A stretch of 47,100 bases of DNA, taken from Phenylobacterium sp. (GTDB lineage: Bacteria > Pseudomonadota > Alphaproteobacteria > Caulobacterales > Caulobacteraceae). The notes beneath the pieces are model-generated. The model searched no databases, was not told where the DNA came from, and saw only the letters and a list, made by a program, of their open reading frames with translations. How positions within the stretch are numbered: the stretch's first letter is position 1; each line of letters starts with the position of its first letter. Shown in pieces: positions 32,837-40,983 of the stretch. The position numbers and the translations under genes are program-made. The DNA lies in contig NZ_JAICYI010000023.1 of assembly GCF_025934275.1 (NCBI RefSeq), positions 1-47,100 of the forward strand, given 5' to 3'.

Positions 32837-35278
32837 ATGGTCCAGCCTGGGGAGAAGCGGGGCGGGGTCATGGCCAAGTCCGGTCGCAAGAGCGGAACCG
32901 AGAAGCGAGGTGTTGATCCTGAGACCGTCCGGGCGGCGGTCCTGGAGACGCTCGGCGCGGTGGCCCGCAGCGCGCCCGTCGCCATGGTCGTCTATGACCG
33001 CGACCTCACGATCGTCCACGTCAACGAGCGCTGGGAGTTCGAGATGCGGATGGCCGCCGACGAGGCGGTCGGCCGCCGGCTCTACGACCTCGATCCCAAG
33101 GCGGTGTTCTGGAAGCCGATGTTCGACGCGGTCCTCGCGGGCGACACCATGAGCGGCGACAAGGTGCGAATCCGCCGTTTCGACGGTTCGGTGATGACCG
33201 CGGACATCGTCATGGCGCCGTGGCGCGATGGCGAGGGCGCGGTCGCCGGCGTGTTCTCGATGTTGCGGGAATCGGCTGAGCAGGAGGCCGGATCCTACGA
33301 GGCCCAGCGCCTGCAGCGCCGCCTGGAGTCGGCGATCCGGCTGGCCGGCATCCAGGTCTGGGAGATGGACTACCGCACCGAGGAGATGTGGGGCCTGAGC
33401 GGGGCCGACGTGACCCGCGGCGCAAGCACCGTCGGGTTCAGCGACTTCCGCGCCGATCCGTGGGCCAATGTGCATCCCGACGATCGCGAGCGGGTCCTCG
33501 CCGAGTTCGCGGCCCACCCCGGCGGCGAAACGCCGTTCGTCTCCGAGTACCGCCTGAATTTGCCCGACCGCGAAGTGTGGGTTTCCTCCGCTTCGGCCCG
33601 GCGTGTGGACGCCGACGGCCAGCCGGAGGTCAACTTCGGCGTGCTCTCCGATATCACCGCGCGCAAGCAGGCGGAGCTGGCGCTCGTGGAGGCGCGCAAG
33701 GCCGCTGAGGCCGCCAACCAGGCCAAGAGCGAGTTCCTCGCCAACATGAGCCATGAGATCCGCACGCCGATGAACGGCGTGATCGGGATGAACGGGCTCC
33801 TGCTGCGCACCTCGCTCACGCCCGAGCAGCGCAAGTACGCCGAATCCGTACGCGTCTCGGCCGACGCCCTGATGGGCATCATCAACGACATCCTGGAGAT
33901 CTCGAAGCTCGAGGCGGGCAAGGTCGATCTGGAGGCGATCGACTTCAGCCTCACCGAGGTCGTCGAGGACGCCGTCGAGTTGCTGTCGCCTCGGGCCAGC
34001 GAGAAGGGGATCGAGCTCGCCGCCTATGTGGACGAGGCCGCCCGCGGCGCCTTCCGCGGCGACCCCACCCGCGTGCGGCAGGTGCTGCTCAACCTGCTCT
34101 CCAACGCCGTGAAGTTCACCGACGAGGGCCACATCGCGGTCGAGGTCAGCGCGCTGCGGCAGGGCGATGGCCCGGTGCGTGTGCGCATCGAGGTCGAGGA
34201 CACCGGCATCGGCCTGAGCGACAAGGCCAAGGCCAAGCTCTTCCATAAGTTCGAGCAGGCCGACGGCTCGATCACCCGCAAGTACGGCGGCACCGGCCTG
34301 GGGCTTTCGATCTGCCGGCAGCTGGTGGGGCTGATGGGCGGCGAGATCGGCGTGCGCGACAGCGACGCCGGGGGCGCGGTCTTCTGGTTCGAGCTCGAGC
34401 TGGAGACCGGAACCAGCCTGCTGCGGCCGCGGGCGGCCCACCTGCGCGGCGCGCGCATCCTGGTGGTCGACGACATCGAGCTCAACCGCCGCATCTTTCG
34501 CCGGCAGCTGGAGGACGAGGGCGCGATCGTGGCGGAGGCGCAGAGCGGGTCGGCGGCCATCGCCGCGGTGCGGCAGGCCCACGCCGGCGGCGCGCCGTTC
34601 CGGCTCGTGCTGATGGATCAGATGATGCCGGAGATGTCCGGCGAGACCGCTGTCGCCGAGATCCGAGCCGCCTGTCCGGACGACCACCTCAAGATCGTCA
34701 TCGCCTCCTCGATCGGCGAGCCGAGCGAAGGGGCGGTGCGGCCGGGCGTCGACGCCTTCGTCACCAAGCCGGTGCGGCTGAAGATGCTGCTCGGTTGTCT
34801 GGGCCGCCTGCTGTCGGATGCGCCCGCGGACGAGCCGACCGAGGAGATCGCGATCGCCGAGCCCGCCGCAGAGTCCGCGGCCGGTCGAGTGCTGCTGGCG
34901 GAAGACAACGAGATCAACACGCTGCTCGCACGCACCATCCTGGAGCAGATGGGCCTGGAGGTGACGTCGGTCGTCAACGGCCTGGAGGCGGTCGAGGCGG
35001 CGGAGGCAGGCGGCTTCGACTTGATCCTGATGGACGTGCAGATGCCGGAGATGGATGGGCTGGAGGCCACGCGGCGCATCCGGGCCGGGGGCGGGCCCTC
35101 CGCAGGGGCGCCGATCCTGGCGATGACCGCCAACGCGCGGATGAGCGATCGCGAAGCGTGCCTGGCCGCCGGCATGACCGACTTCCTGGCCAAGCCCTTC
35201 ACGCCCGACACCCTGATGACCGCGATTGCCCGGCTGTTCGCCGAGAATCGATCGCAAGACGATCAAGCGGTCGCCTGA
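32837..35278 (+). CDS. Hybrid sensor histidine kinase with two PAS and two receiver domains
   Basis: 813 residues, no membrane segment or signal peptide, so cytoplasmic sensing is expected. PAS 1 spans about 40-145 (MVVYDRDLTIVHVNERWE), PAS 2 about 160-275 (WANVHPDDRERVLAEF). HisKA has H306 in NMSHEIRTPMNG. The HATPase has VLLNLLSNAVKFTDEG, EDTGIGL and GGTGLGLSICRQLV. Receiver 1 (about 539-660) has D594 in LMDQMMPEM, and receiver 2 (about 684-805) has D733 in LMDVQMPEMDG. No Hpt domain or response regulator is adjacent. ATG 32837 or 32870 (MAKSGRK) may start it. The signal sensed is unknown. Confidence 0.92.
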   Translation: MVQPGEKRGGVMAKSGRKSGTEKRGVDPETVRAAVLETLGAVARSAPVAMVVYDRDLTIVHVNERWEFEMRMAADEAVGRRLYDLDPKAVFWKPMFDAVLAGDTMSGDKVRIRRFDGSVMTADIVMAPWRDGEGAVAGVFSMLRESAEQEAGSYEAQRLQRRLESAIRLAGIQVWEMDYRTEEMWGLSGADVTRGASTVGFSDFRADPWANVHPDDRERVLAEFAAHPGGETPFVSEYRLNLPDREVWVSSASARRVDADGQPEVNFGVLSDITARKQAELALVEARKAAEAANQAKSEFLANMSHEIRTPMNGVIGMNGLLLRTSLTPEQRKYAESVRVSADALMGIINDILEISKLEAGKVDLEAIDFSLTEVVEDAVELLSPRASEKGIELAAYVDEAARGAFRGDPTRVRQVLLNLLSNAVKFTDEGHIAVEVSALRQGDGPVRVRIEVEDTGIGLSDKAKAKLFHKFEQADGSITRKYGGTGLGLSICRQLVGLMGGEIGVRDSDAGGAVFWFELELETGTSLLRPRAAHLRGARILVVDDIELNRRIFRRQLEDEGAIVAEAQSGSAAIAAVRQAHAGGAPFRLVLMDQMMPEMSGETAVAEIRAACPDDHLKIVIASSIGEPSEGAVRPGVDAFVTKPVRLKMLLGCLGRLLSDAPADEPTEEIAIAEPAAESAAGRVLLAEDNEINTLLARTILEQMGLEVTSVVNGLEAVEAAEAGGFDLILMDVQMPEMDGLEATRRIRAGGGPSAGAPILAMTANARMSDREACLAAGMTDFLAKPFTPDTLMTAIARLFAENRSQDDQAVA

Positions 35279-35320
35279 AGGCCTTGCATCCGGGCCTCGG
35301 CTGCGTACGTATCAGGGGTC

Positions 35321-35809
35321 ATGACCATGCCCTTTGCCCGCCGGGATTTCCTCCTGGCCACCACCCTGTTCCTGGCCGTCCCGCGCCTGGCGGTTGCGGC
35401 CGACCGCTTCGCGAAGTCTCCGTGGCGCAAGCTCACCGACTCCGACTGGAAAAAGCGGCTTCCGCCGGAGTCCTACGAGGTGCTGCGGCATGAGGACACC
35501 GAGCGGGCGGGCTCCAGTCCGCTGCTCGGCGAGCACCGCAAGGGGACCTTCGTCTGCCTGGGCTGCGGGCTTCCGCTCTTCAAGTCGGCGTGGAAGTTCG
35601 AGAGCGGCACCGGCTGGCCGAGCTTCTACACCGCGATCCCGGGCTCCTTCGGCACCAAGGTGGACCACCTGCTCGCCATCGAGACGCGCACCGAGTACCA
35701 CTGCGCCCAGTGCCTGGGTCACCAGGGGCACATCTTCAACGACGGCCCCAAGCCCACGGGTCTGCGCTACTGCAACAACGGCGTGGCCCTGAAATTCGTC
35801 CCGGCCTAG
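35321..35809 (+). CDS. msrB: Exported peptide-methionine (R)-S-oxide reductase
   Basis: Reduces R-methionine sulfoxide in damaged proteins. 162 residues. The N-terminus MTMPFARRDFLLATTLFLAVP is a Tat-type signal (RRDFLLAT), so the enzyme should act in the periplasm. The MsrB core is complete: GTFVCLGCGLPLF and HCAQCLGHQGHIFNDGP carry the two zinc CxxC pairs, and LRYCNNGVALKF holds the catalytic cysteine. A second ATG two codons on (35327) is an alternative. It shares the bases CTAG with the stop of the convergent DUF2807 gene. Confidence 0.93.
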   Translation: MTMPFARRDFLLATTLFLAVPRLAVAADRFAKSPWRKLTDSDWKKRLPPESYEVLRHEDTERAGSSPLLGEHRKGTFVCLGCGLPLFKSAWKFESGTGWPSFYTAIPGSFGTKVDHLLAIETRTEYHCAQCLGHQGHIFNDGPKPTGLRYCNNGVALKFVPA

Positions 35810-36597
35810 CTCGGCTTCCCGGAGTCCGTTTCCGAGGCGCCCGCGTCCGCCTCCGGCAGGATGATGCGGCCTGAGCCCGTCACATTGGTCTGAAGCTGCT
35901 TCGGCTTGCGGGTCAGGGTCAACTCGCCGGAGCCCGAGACGTCGAGCTTGGCCCAGCTCTTCGGCGCGAGCGTCGCCTGGCCCGAGCCCTGCAGGTTCAC
36001 CGCCGCCTCGTCGAGCGCCAGATGCGACAGGTCCACCTGGTCGGCGCCGTTCATGATCAGGTCGAGCCGCCTGGCGGCGCCCTCGACCGTCACGTCGCGA
36101 CTCCCGAACGTGCCGATATGCAGTCGGTCCTGGTGATAGTTGCGGATCTCCAGCTTGCCGGAGTCGTAAGCCTGGAAGGTGGTCACCTTCGGCGCGGTGA
36201 GCTCGATCGTGATCGCCGCGTCGTCATAGACGGTGCGCCCGTCCTGGCCGTCGCCGATGTCCCTCGGCGCGATCATGGATTGGTCGAGCACCAGGCCGTC
36301 GAGCGCCTCCTTGGGTCCGCGCACCACCAGCCGCGGCGGACCGTCGGCCTGGGTGAAGGTCACGTCGGCCGGAATCTGCACGACCAGGGTCTCGCCGCCC
36401 TTCCAGGGGAGCTCGCGGGTGGTCTCGGGTCCGGTGTAGGGGCCGGTATGGGTCCAGTGGACGTTCACGCCGCGGTCCGACCAGCCCCAGGCGGCGGAGG
36501 TGATGAGGTCCGGGCCGCCCAGCGCGACCGCGGCCGAGAGACAGACCACCGACAGGAAGAAGCCGGCGAGGGCGATCATGGACAGGACCCGGATCAT
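35806..36597 (-). CDS. DUF2807 (GIN-domain) envelope protein
   Basis: 263 residues. One N-terminal membrane segment or uncleaved signal (about 2-27) precedes a repetitive beta-strand body. The second half has the DUF2807/GIN pattern of parallel strands: TFQAYDSGKLEIRNY, HIGTFGSRDVTVEGAARRLDL, NGADQVDLSHL, LQGSGQATLAPKSWAKLDVSGSGELTL and VTGSGRIILPE. It is third in the padR-HAAS-DUF2807 order, overlapping the HAAS gene by four bases. Such operons respond to envelope stress in other bacteria; that role is inferred. Confidence 0.85.
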   Translation of the reverse strand: MIRVLSMIALAGFFLSVVCLSAAVALGGPDLITSAAWGWSDRGVNVHWTHTGPYTGPETTRELPWKGGETLVVQIPADVTFTQADGPPRLVVRGPKEALDGLVLDQSMIAPRDIGDGQDGRTVYDDAAITIELTAPKVTTFQAYDSGKLEIRNYHQDRLHIGTFGSRDVTVEGAARRLDLIMNGADQVDLSHLALDEAAVNLQGSGQATLAPKSWAKLDVSGSGELTLTRKPKQLQTNVTGSGRIILPEADAGASETDSGKPS

Positions 36598-37175
36598 GCG
36601 ACGCTCCCTTGCGCTTGCGGCTCCAGCGCCGGCTTGAGCAGCCGGTAGTGCAGGCGGCCGTACCAGACGAGCAGGTTGACGAGGCCGATGGTGACGATGG
36701 TCAGCACCGCGCCCGCCGAGGCGGCCGCGGCCATCACGCCCAGGCCGCCCAGCAGGGCTGCGCCCGCGCCGCCCGGGACGCCCACGAACGGGCCGGCGGC
36801 GAACACCGCCACGCCCGCGAGGAACACCGCGACCACCGCGACCCCGATGCCGATGATCACCCCGGCGACGCCCATCAGGATCGGCAGCAGGAAGATCAGG
36901 TCGAGCGCGCCGAGGCCCAGCACCGCGAACACCGCCGCGCCGGCGGAGGAGGGGGTGCGCGCCTCCTCCCAGCGCTTCAGGCCGGCCTCGGCGCGCAGTT
37001 CCCGCGCCAGCCGGTCGGGATCGCCCAGCGCGTCGGCGACCTCGGCTTCGGGACGGCCCGCGTTCCCGGCCTCCGCGAAATGCGTCTCGTAGTCGGCCAG
37101 GATCTCGGCTTGGGTCTGGGCGGGCAGCCCGCGCAGACCCTCCCGGAGCCGGGCCATGAAGGCCTGACGTGTCAT
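36594..37175 (-). CDS. DUF1700/HAAS membrane protein
   Basis: 193 residues. The N-terminal HAAS helices read MTRQAFMARLREGLRGLPAQTQAEILADYETHFAEAG followed by GRPEAEVADALGDPDRLARELRAE, the classic family signature. Four hydrophobic segments follow (about 80-165), rich in Ala/Gly/Val. It overlaps the padR stop by four bases (ATGA) and the DUF2807 start by four, so the three genes form one tightly coupled unit. The HAAS domain is thought to bind partner proteins or regulators. Exact function unknown. Confidence 0.88.
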   Translation of the reverse strand: MTRQAFMARLREGLRGLPAQTQAEILADYETHFAEAGNAGRPEAEVADALGDPDRLARELRAEAGLKRWEEARTPSSAGAAVFAVLGLGALDLIFLLPILMGVAGVIIGIGVAVVAVFLAGVAVFAAGPFVGVPGGAGAALLGGLGVMAAAASAGAVLTIVTIGLVNLLVWYGRLHYRLLKPALEPQAQGSVA

Positions 37176-37498
37176 GCAGCCCCTCCAACAATGGTCTCGA
37201 CGGCGCGGGCGAAGGACGCCCAGGCCGCCTTCTGCGAGGCGAAGCTCGCCCGCCCGGCTTGGGTGAGCCGGTAGTATTTGCGCGACGGCCCGGCGGGGCT
37301 CTCCTGGAGATAGGTCTCGACCAGGCCCTCGGTCTGCAGCCGGCGCATCAGCGGATAGATGGTCCCTTCGCCCATGCCGATCAGGTCGGCTAGGCGCTGG
37401 GCGATCTCGTAGGCGTAGCTGTCATGATCGGAGAGCAGCGCCAGGACGCACAGGTCCAGGACCCCTTTCTTCAGCTGGATCTCGATGCCCTCGGGCAC
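37172..37498 (-). CDS. PadR-family transcriptional repressor
   Basis: 108 residues. Winged helix: IQLKKGVLDLCVLALLSDHDSYAYEIAQRL, then GMGEGTIYPLMRRLQTEGLVETYLQESPAGPSRKYYRLTQAGR, the full PadR core. It starts at GTG with AAGGAGG nine bases upstream. It heads the HAAS/DUF2807 operon and is likely autoregulatory through the direct repeats in front of it. It is divergent from the nucleotidyltransferase gene, so those repeats could also affect that gene. Confidence 0.9.
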   Translation of the reverse strand: MPEGIEIQLKKGVLDLCVLALLSDHDSYAYEIAQRLADLIGMGEGTIYPLMRRLQTEGLVETYLQESPAGPSRKYYRLTQAGRASFASQKAAWASFARAVETIVGGAA

Positions 37499-37532
37499 GG
37501 CCGCGCGCCTCCTTGCCTGCCATTTCGGTACC

Positions 37533-37559
37533 GCAAGGTAGTGGTCTATGCAAGGTAGT
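37533..37559. promoter_or_regulatory. Direct repeats upstream of padR (candidate operator)
   Basis: The ten-base word GCAAGGTAGT occurs twice, at 37533-37542 and 37550-37559, with starts 17 bases apart. On the padR-sense strand they read ACTACCTTGC. The second copy is followed by ACGC and overlaps a TACTAC-like -10 region for padR. Spacing near one and a half helical turns fits a dimeric regulator. Confidence 0.45.
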
Positions 37560-37635
37560 ACGCATTAAACGTTAGTAACCCGAGCCCGGTAGCTGGCTTT
37601 GGACCGCTGCGGTAGGCTCGGACCGGGAGGCGGCC

Positions 37636-38442
37636 TTGGCGCTCACGGCGGACCAGCAGGCGTTGACCGATGCGATCACCGCCGTCCTCGCGCGCGACGC
37701 CGAGATCGAGGCGGCGTGGCTGGCCGGCAGCCTCGGACGCGGTGAGGGCGACGCCTTCAGCGACGTCGACGTGCTGATCCTGGTCGCCGACCGTTCTGCC
37801 GCGGAGGTCGGCCTCCGCTATGCCGCCGATCTCTCGGCGATCGCCGAGCCGGCGTTGGTCAACCCGCTCTACGGCTGTCGGATCGTGAACGTCGTCACCA
37901 CCGACTGGCGGCGCTTCGACCTGAGCTTCGTCGAGGCGGGCGATCTCGCGCGCTACGATTCTGCGAAGCTGCAGCCGCTGTTCAACCGGGGCCGCCGGGC
38001 CCCGCCTTCGCGTGAGCCGCAACCCTATCGCGCCACGGCCGAGAGCGTCCTGCCGCTGATCAACGAGTTCCTCCGGGTGGCGGGGCTGCTGCCGGTCGCG
38101 GTCGGGCGCCAGGAGTGGATCCTCGCCCTCTCCGGCCTGGAGATCCTGCGCCGGCTGACGGTGGATTTGATGCTGGAGGAGAACGGCGTCGGGCCGGCCG
38201 AGCGCGGCGGCGCGCTGCGGCGCAATCCGTTCCTGACTCTCGAGCAGAGGGCGGCGCTGGAGGGCCTCGCTCCGGCCGGCGCCGACCGCGACCGCCTTTT
38301 CGTCGCCAACCAGGAGATCGCCGCGGTCTTCCTGCCGCGCGCCCGCCGCCTGGCCGAACGTGTCGGAGCGCAGTGGCCGAGCGTCTTCGAGGAGGCGACC
38401 CGCCGCCATCTGCTGGCGCAGGTCGGCCTGGAGCTGCCCTAG
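37636..38442 (+). CDS. Nucleotidyltransferase-domain protein (aminoglycoside adenylyltransferase-like)
   Basis: 268 residues. The Pol-beta-like nucleotidyltransferase motif GSLGRGEGDAFSDVDVLILV (31-50) has the GS pair and the two metal-binding aspartates D43 and D45, with a third acidic residue in the later strand RFDLSFVEAGD. The C-terminal half is helical (NEFLRVAGLLPVAVGRQEWILALSGLEILRRLTVDLMLE), as in ANT-type enzymes. The start is TTG with GGGAGG six bases upstream. Adenylylation of an antibiotic or other small molecule is possible, but the substrate cannot be named. It ends tail to tail with phaC, sharing CTAG. Confidence 0.78.
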   Translation: MALTADQQALTDAITAVLARDAEIEAAWLAGSLGRGEGDAFSDVDVLILVADRSAAEVGLRYAADLSAIAEPALVNPLYGCRIVNVVTTDWRRFDLSFVEAGDLARYDSAKLQPLFNRGRRAPPSREPQPYRATAESVLPLINEFLRVAGLLPVAVGRQEWILALSGLEILRRLTVDLMLEENGVGPAERGGALRRNPFLTLEQRAALEGLAPAGADRDRLFVANQEIAAVFLPRARRLAERVGAQWPSVFEEATRRHLLAQVGLELP

Positions 38443-40322
38443 CTCTTCACCTTCACGTACTCGCCTGGCGCATCGCCGAGCGGCGCGAGCCTGCCGCCGG
38501 AGGGGTCGCGGGCCGGCACGAGATCGCCGGAACGCTGCTTCAGCCATGCGGCCCAGTGCGGCCACCAGGAACCGGCGTGCTCCGTCGCGCCCGCCTGCCA
38601 TGCCTCGAGCGTGGGCGGCAGGGCCTCGTTCGTCCAGTGCTGGTATTTGTTGGCCGCCGGGGCGTTGATGACGCCGGCGATGTGGCCCGAGCCCGCCAGC
38701 GTGAAGGTGACCGGGCCGCCGAACAGCTGGGCGCCCTTGTAGACCGATCGCGCCGGGGCGATGTGGTCCTCCTTCGAGGACTGCACATAGATCGGCGTCT
38801 TCACCGACTTCAGGTCCAGCTTCACCCCGTCGAGTTCCAGCTCGCCGCTCGCCAGGGCGTTCTCGCCGTAGAACTTCCGCAGGTAGAAGAGGTGCAGCGT
38901 CCGGGGCATCCGCGTCTGGTCGGAGTTCCAGAACAGCAGGTCGAACGGCTTGGGCTCCTTGCCCAGCAGGTAGTTGTTCACGAAGAACGACCAGATCAGG
39001 TCGTTGGCGCGAAGGGCGTTGAAGGTGTCGGCCATGGTCTGGCCCGAGAGCACGCCGCCGCCTTCGTCCATCTTCTTCTCGAGGTCGGCCAGCCAGTCCT
39101 CGCTGGTGAACAGCAGGAGGTCGCCGGCCTCGGAGAAGTCCTGCTGCGCCGCGAAGAAGGTCGCCGAGCCGATCGGCGCCACGCCCTTGGCCGCCATGTG
39201 GGCCAGCGTCGCCGAGAGCAGGGTGCCGCCGATGCAGTAGCCGACCGTGTTGACCTGCTTGACGCCGCACTGGTCCATGGCCGCGGCGACGCCGGCATAG
39301 ATGCCGTCGCGCATGTAGTCCTCGAAGGTCTTCTCCGCGAGCCGCGGGTCGGGGTTCACCCACGACGCCACGAAGACGGTGAAGCCCTGGGCCGCCAGCC
39401 AGCGGATCATCGAGTTCTCGGGCCTGAGGTCCAGTATGTAGAACTTGTTGATCCACGGCGGGAAGATCACCAGCGGGATCTCGCACACCTGATCCGTTGT
39501 GGGAGAATACTGGATCAACTCGATGAGTTCGTTCCGGAACACGACCTTGCCGGGCGCGGTGGCGACGTTCTCGCCGATCCGGAACATCTGGTAGTCGGTC
39601 TGGGCGATGGCGAGCTGGCCGCCGCCGCGCTCCAGGTCGGCGGCGAAGTTCTCCATGCCCTTCACCAGGCTCTCGCCGCCGCTGTCGGCCAGCGCCTTCA
39701 GGGCTTCCGGATTCGACATCAGGAAGTTCGAGGGCGAGAGCGCGTCAGTGAGCATCTTCGTGAAGAATTCCACGCGCCGCTTGGTCATCGGCTCGACGCC
39801 CTCGACCCCCGCGACGAGCTCGTTCAGCCAACCGGAGGTGATCAGGTAGGACTGCTTGATGACGTCGAAGATCGGGTTGTCGCTCCAGTCGGGGCTCGCG
39901 AAGCGCTTGTCGCCACGGGCCGGGCTGGCCGCCGGCTGCGGCGCCTCGCCCGACATCCGCCGCGCCGCCGTCTGCCACAGATCGAGGTAGCGGCTGTACA
40001 GGTCGGCCTGGGCGCGCATCAGCTTGTCCGGCTGAGCCGCGAGGCGGCCCATCACCTCGGTGAGCGCCGGGGCGACGTGGAAGGGATCAGGGGTCAGCGC
40101 CGCCGGCCGTTCGGCGTTCTTCAGCGCCATCTCGGCGATCGCGCCCTGGGCGGTCATCGCCGCCCGCGCCAGGTTGATCGAAAGCGTCTCGATCTGGGTG
40201 CGCTGCTCGGGCGTGAAGCTCGGCGCCTCCGCCCGGGCCGCAGCTTTCGGCGCGGCGGCCGGATCATCCTTGTCGCGCCGGAGGGGAGCGGGGTTCTGCG
40301 GCCCTGAGGTCTGCTCGCTCAT
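38439..40322 (-). CDS. phaC: Class I poly(3-hydroxyalkanoate) synthase
   Basis: Polymerises hydroxyacyl-CoA into carbon-storage granules. 626 residues, the usual class I length. The catalytic triad is C363 in the lipase-like box GYCIGG, D519 in SSKEDHIAP and H547 in AGSGHIAGVI. The N-terminal domain has PDWSDNPIFDVIKQSYLI and the conserved IFPPWINKFYILDL. In-frame ATG 40364 would add 14 basic residues; MSEQTSGPQN at 40322 fits better. No phaA, phaB, phasin or phaR gene is adjacent. A lipoprotein gene is divergent, with 66 bases between starts. Confidence 0.94.
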   Translation of the reverse strand: MSEQTSGPQNPAPLRRDKDDPAAAPKAAARAEAPSFTPEQRTQIETLSINLARAAMTAQGAIAEMALKNAERPAALTPDPFHVAPALTEVMGRLAAQPDKLMRAQADLYSRYLDLWQTAARRMSGEAPQPAASPARGDKRFASPDWSDNPIFDVIKQSYLITSGWLNELVAGVEGVEPMTKRRVEFFTKMLTDALSPSNFLMSNPEALKALADSGGESLVKGMENFAADLERGGGQLAIAQTDYQMFRIGENVATAPGKVVFRNELIELIQYSPTTDQVCEIPLVIFPPWINKFYILDLRPENSMIRWLAAQGFTVFVASWVNPDPRLAEKTFEDYMRDGIYAGVAAAMDQCGVKQVNTVGYCIGGTLLSATLAHMAAKGVAPIGSATFFAAQQDFSEAGDLLLFTSEDWLADLEKKMDEGGGVLSGQTMADTFNALRANDLIWSFFVNNYLLGKEPKPFDLLFWNSDQTRMPRTLHLFYLRKFYGENALASGELELDGVKLDLKSVKTPIYVQSSKEDHIAPARSVYKGAQLFGGPVTFTLAGSGHIAGVINAPAANKYQHWTNEALPPTLEAWQAGATEHAGSWWPHWAAWLKQRSGDLVPARDPSGGRLAPLGDAPGEYVKVKS

Positions 40323-40388
40323 CACGCGCCTTTCGCAAGGGAGCGACGGCGCGCGCCCTTTCAACGGCGGCGATCATCGCATAAGACC

Positions 40389-40856
40389 GTGGCCGAAATG
40401 TATGCCCTCGCTCGCCATTTTGCGATTCGCGGCTGTGCGCGGCTGGCGCTGCGGCTGTCCGGCTGTGCGGGCGCCTGCGCCGTGATCAGCGGCTGCGTCG
40501 GCAATCCGTTCGCCGACGCCAAGGTCGATCCCGACTCGCCGGTCGCGGCGGAGGTGGCCAGGGTGGCGAGCGTCAACCGCGCCTATCCGACGTTTTCCGA
40601 CATTCCCGCCTCGCCCAAGGACGTACGCCCGCCGGGTCAATACGGCCAGGCCGCGAAGACGATCGAGCAGGCCGCCGCGGATCTGGAAGCCGCGACCGCG
40701 CCCGACACATGGTCGCTCACCGGCACCGACGCCTTCGCCGCGCAGGCCCGCGCCGCCGCCGGGTCCGAACCCGCGCCGACGGCCTCGGACGACACCGGCG
40801 CCTTCGCCCGCTCGGCGCGGGCGCGAGCTACACCGCCTCCGCCGCCCCGTCGCTAG
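40389..40856 (+). CDS. Predicted lipoprotein of unknown function
   Basis: 155 residues (GTG 40389) or 152 (ATG 40398). The N-terminus has a basic then hydrophobic stretch ending VISGC, a lipobox giving lipid attachment at C36. The mature part starts VGNPFADAKVDPDSPVAAEVARVASVNRAYPTFSDIPASPKDVRP. Its tail is Ala/Pro rich and likely flexible. The PTF..IP..P.DVRP pattern looks conserved-type and not random, but I cannot name a family. It is divergent from phaC and 127 bases ahead of the aminotransferase gene. Confidence 0.65.
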   Translation: MAEMYALARHFAIRGCARLALRLSGCAGACAVISGCVGNPFADAKVDPDSPVAAEVARVASVNRAYPTFSDIPASPKDVRPPGQYGQAAKTIEQAAADLEAATAPDTWSLTGTDAFAAQARAAAGSEPAPTASDDTGAFARSARARATPPPPPRR

Positions 40857-40983
40857 GGCCTGCGGAGGCAAGATATTTCGCTCTCGGCTTGGCTGCCCCG
40901 GGTCCGCGGGCTATCCATGCCTCGCCTCAGCTCCCATCAGCCGCAACGGGCCCTCAATACATGCGGCGCTAGAGCTTTCTCCG

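Noticed and set aside
31088..35266. A 1392-codon open frame on the minus strand
   Set aside because: It is antisense to the histidine kinase, argC and rpsI, and is rich in His, Arg, Asp and Gln as expected for the complement of high-GC genes. No motifs.
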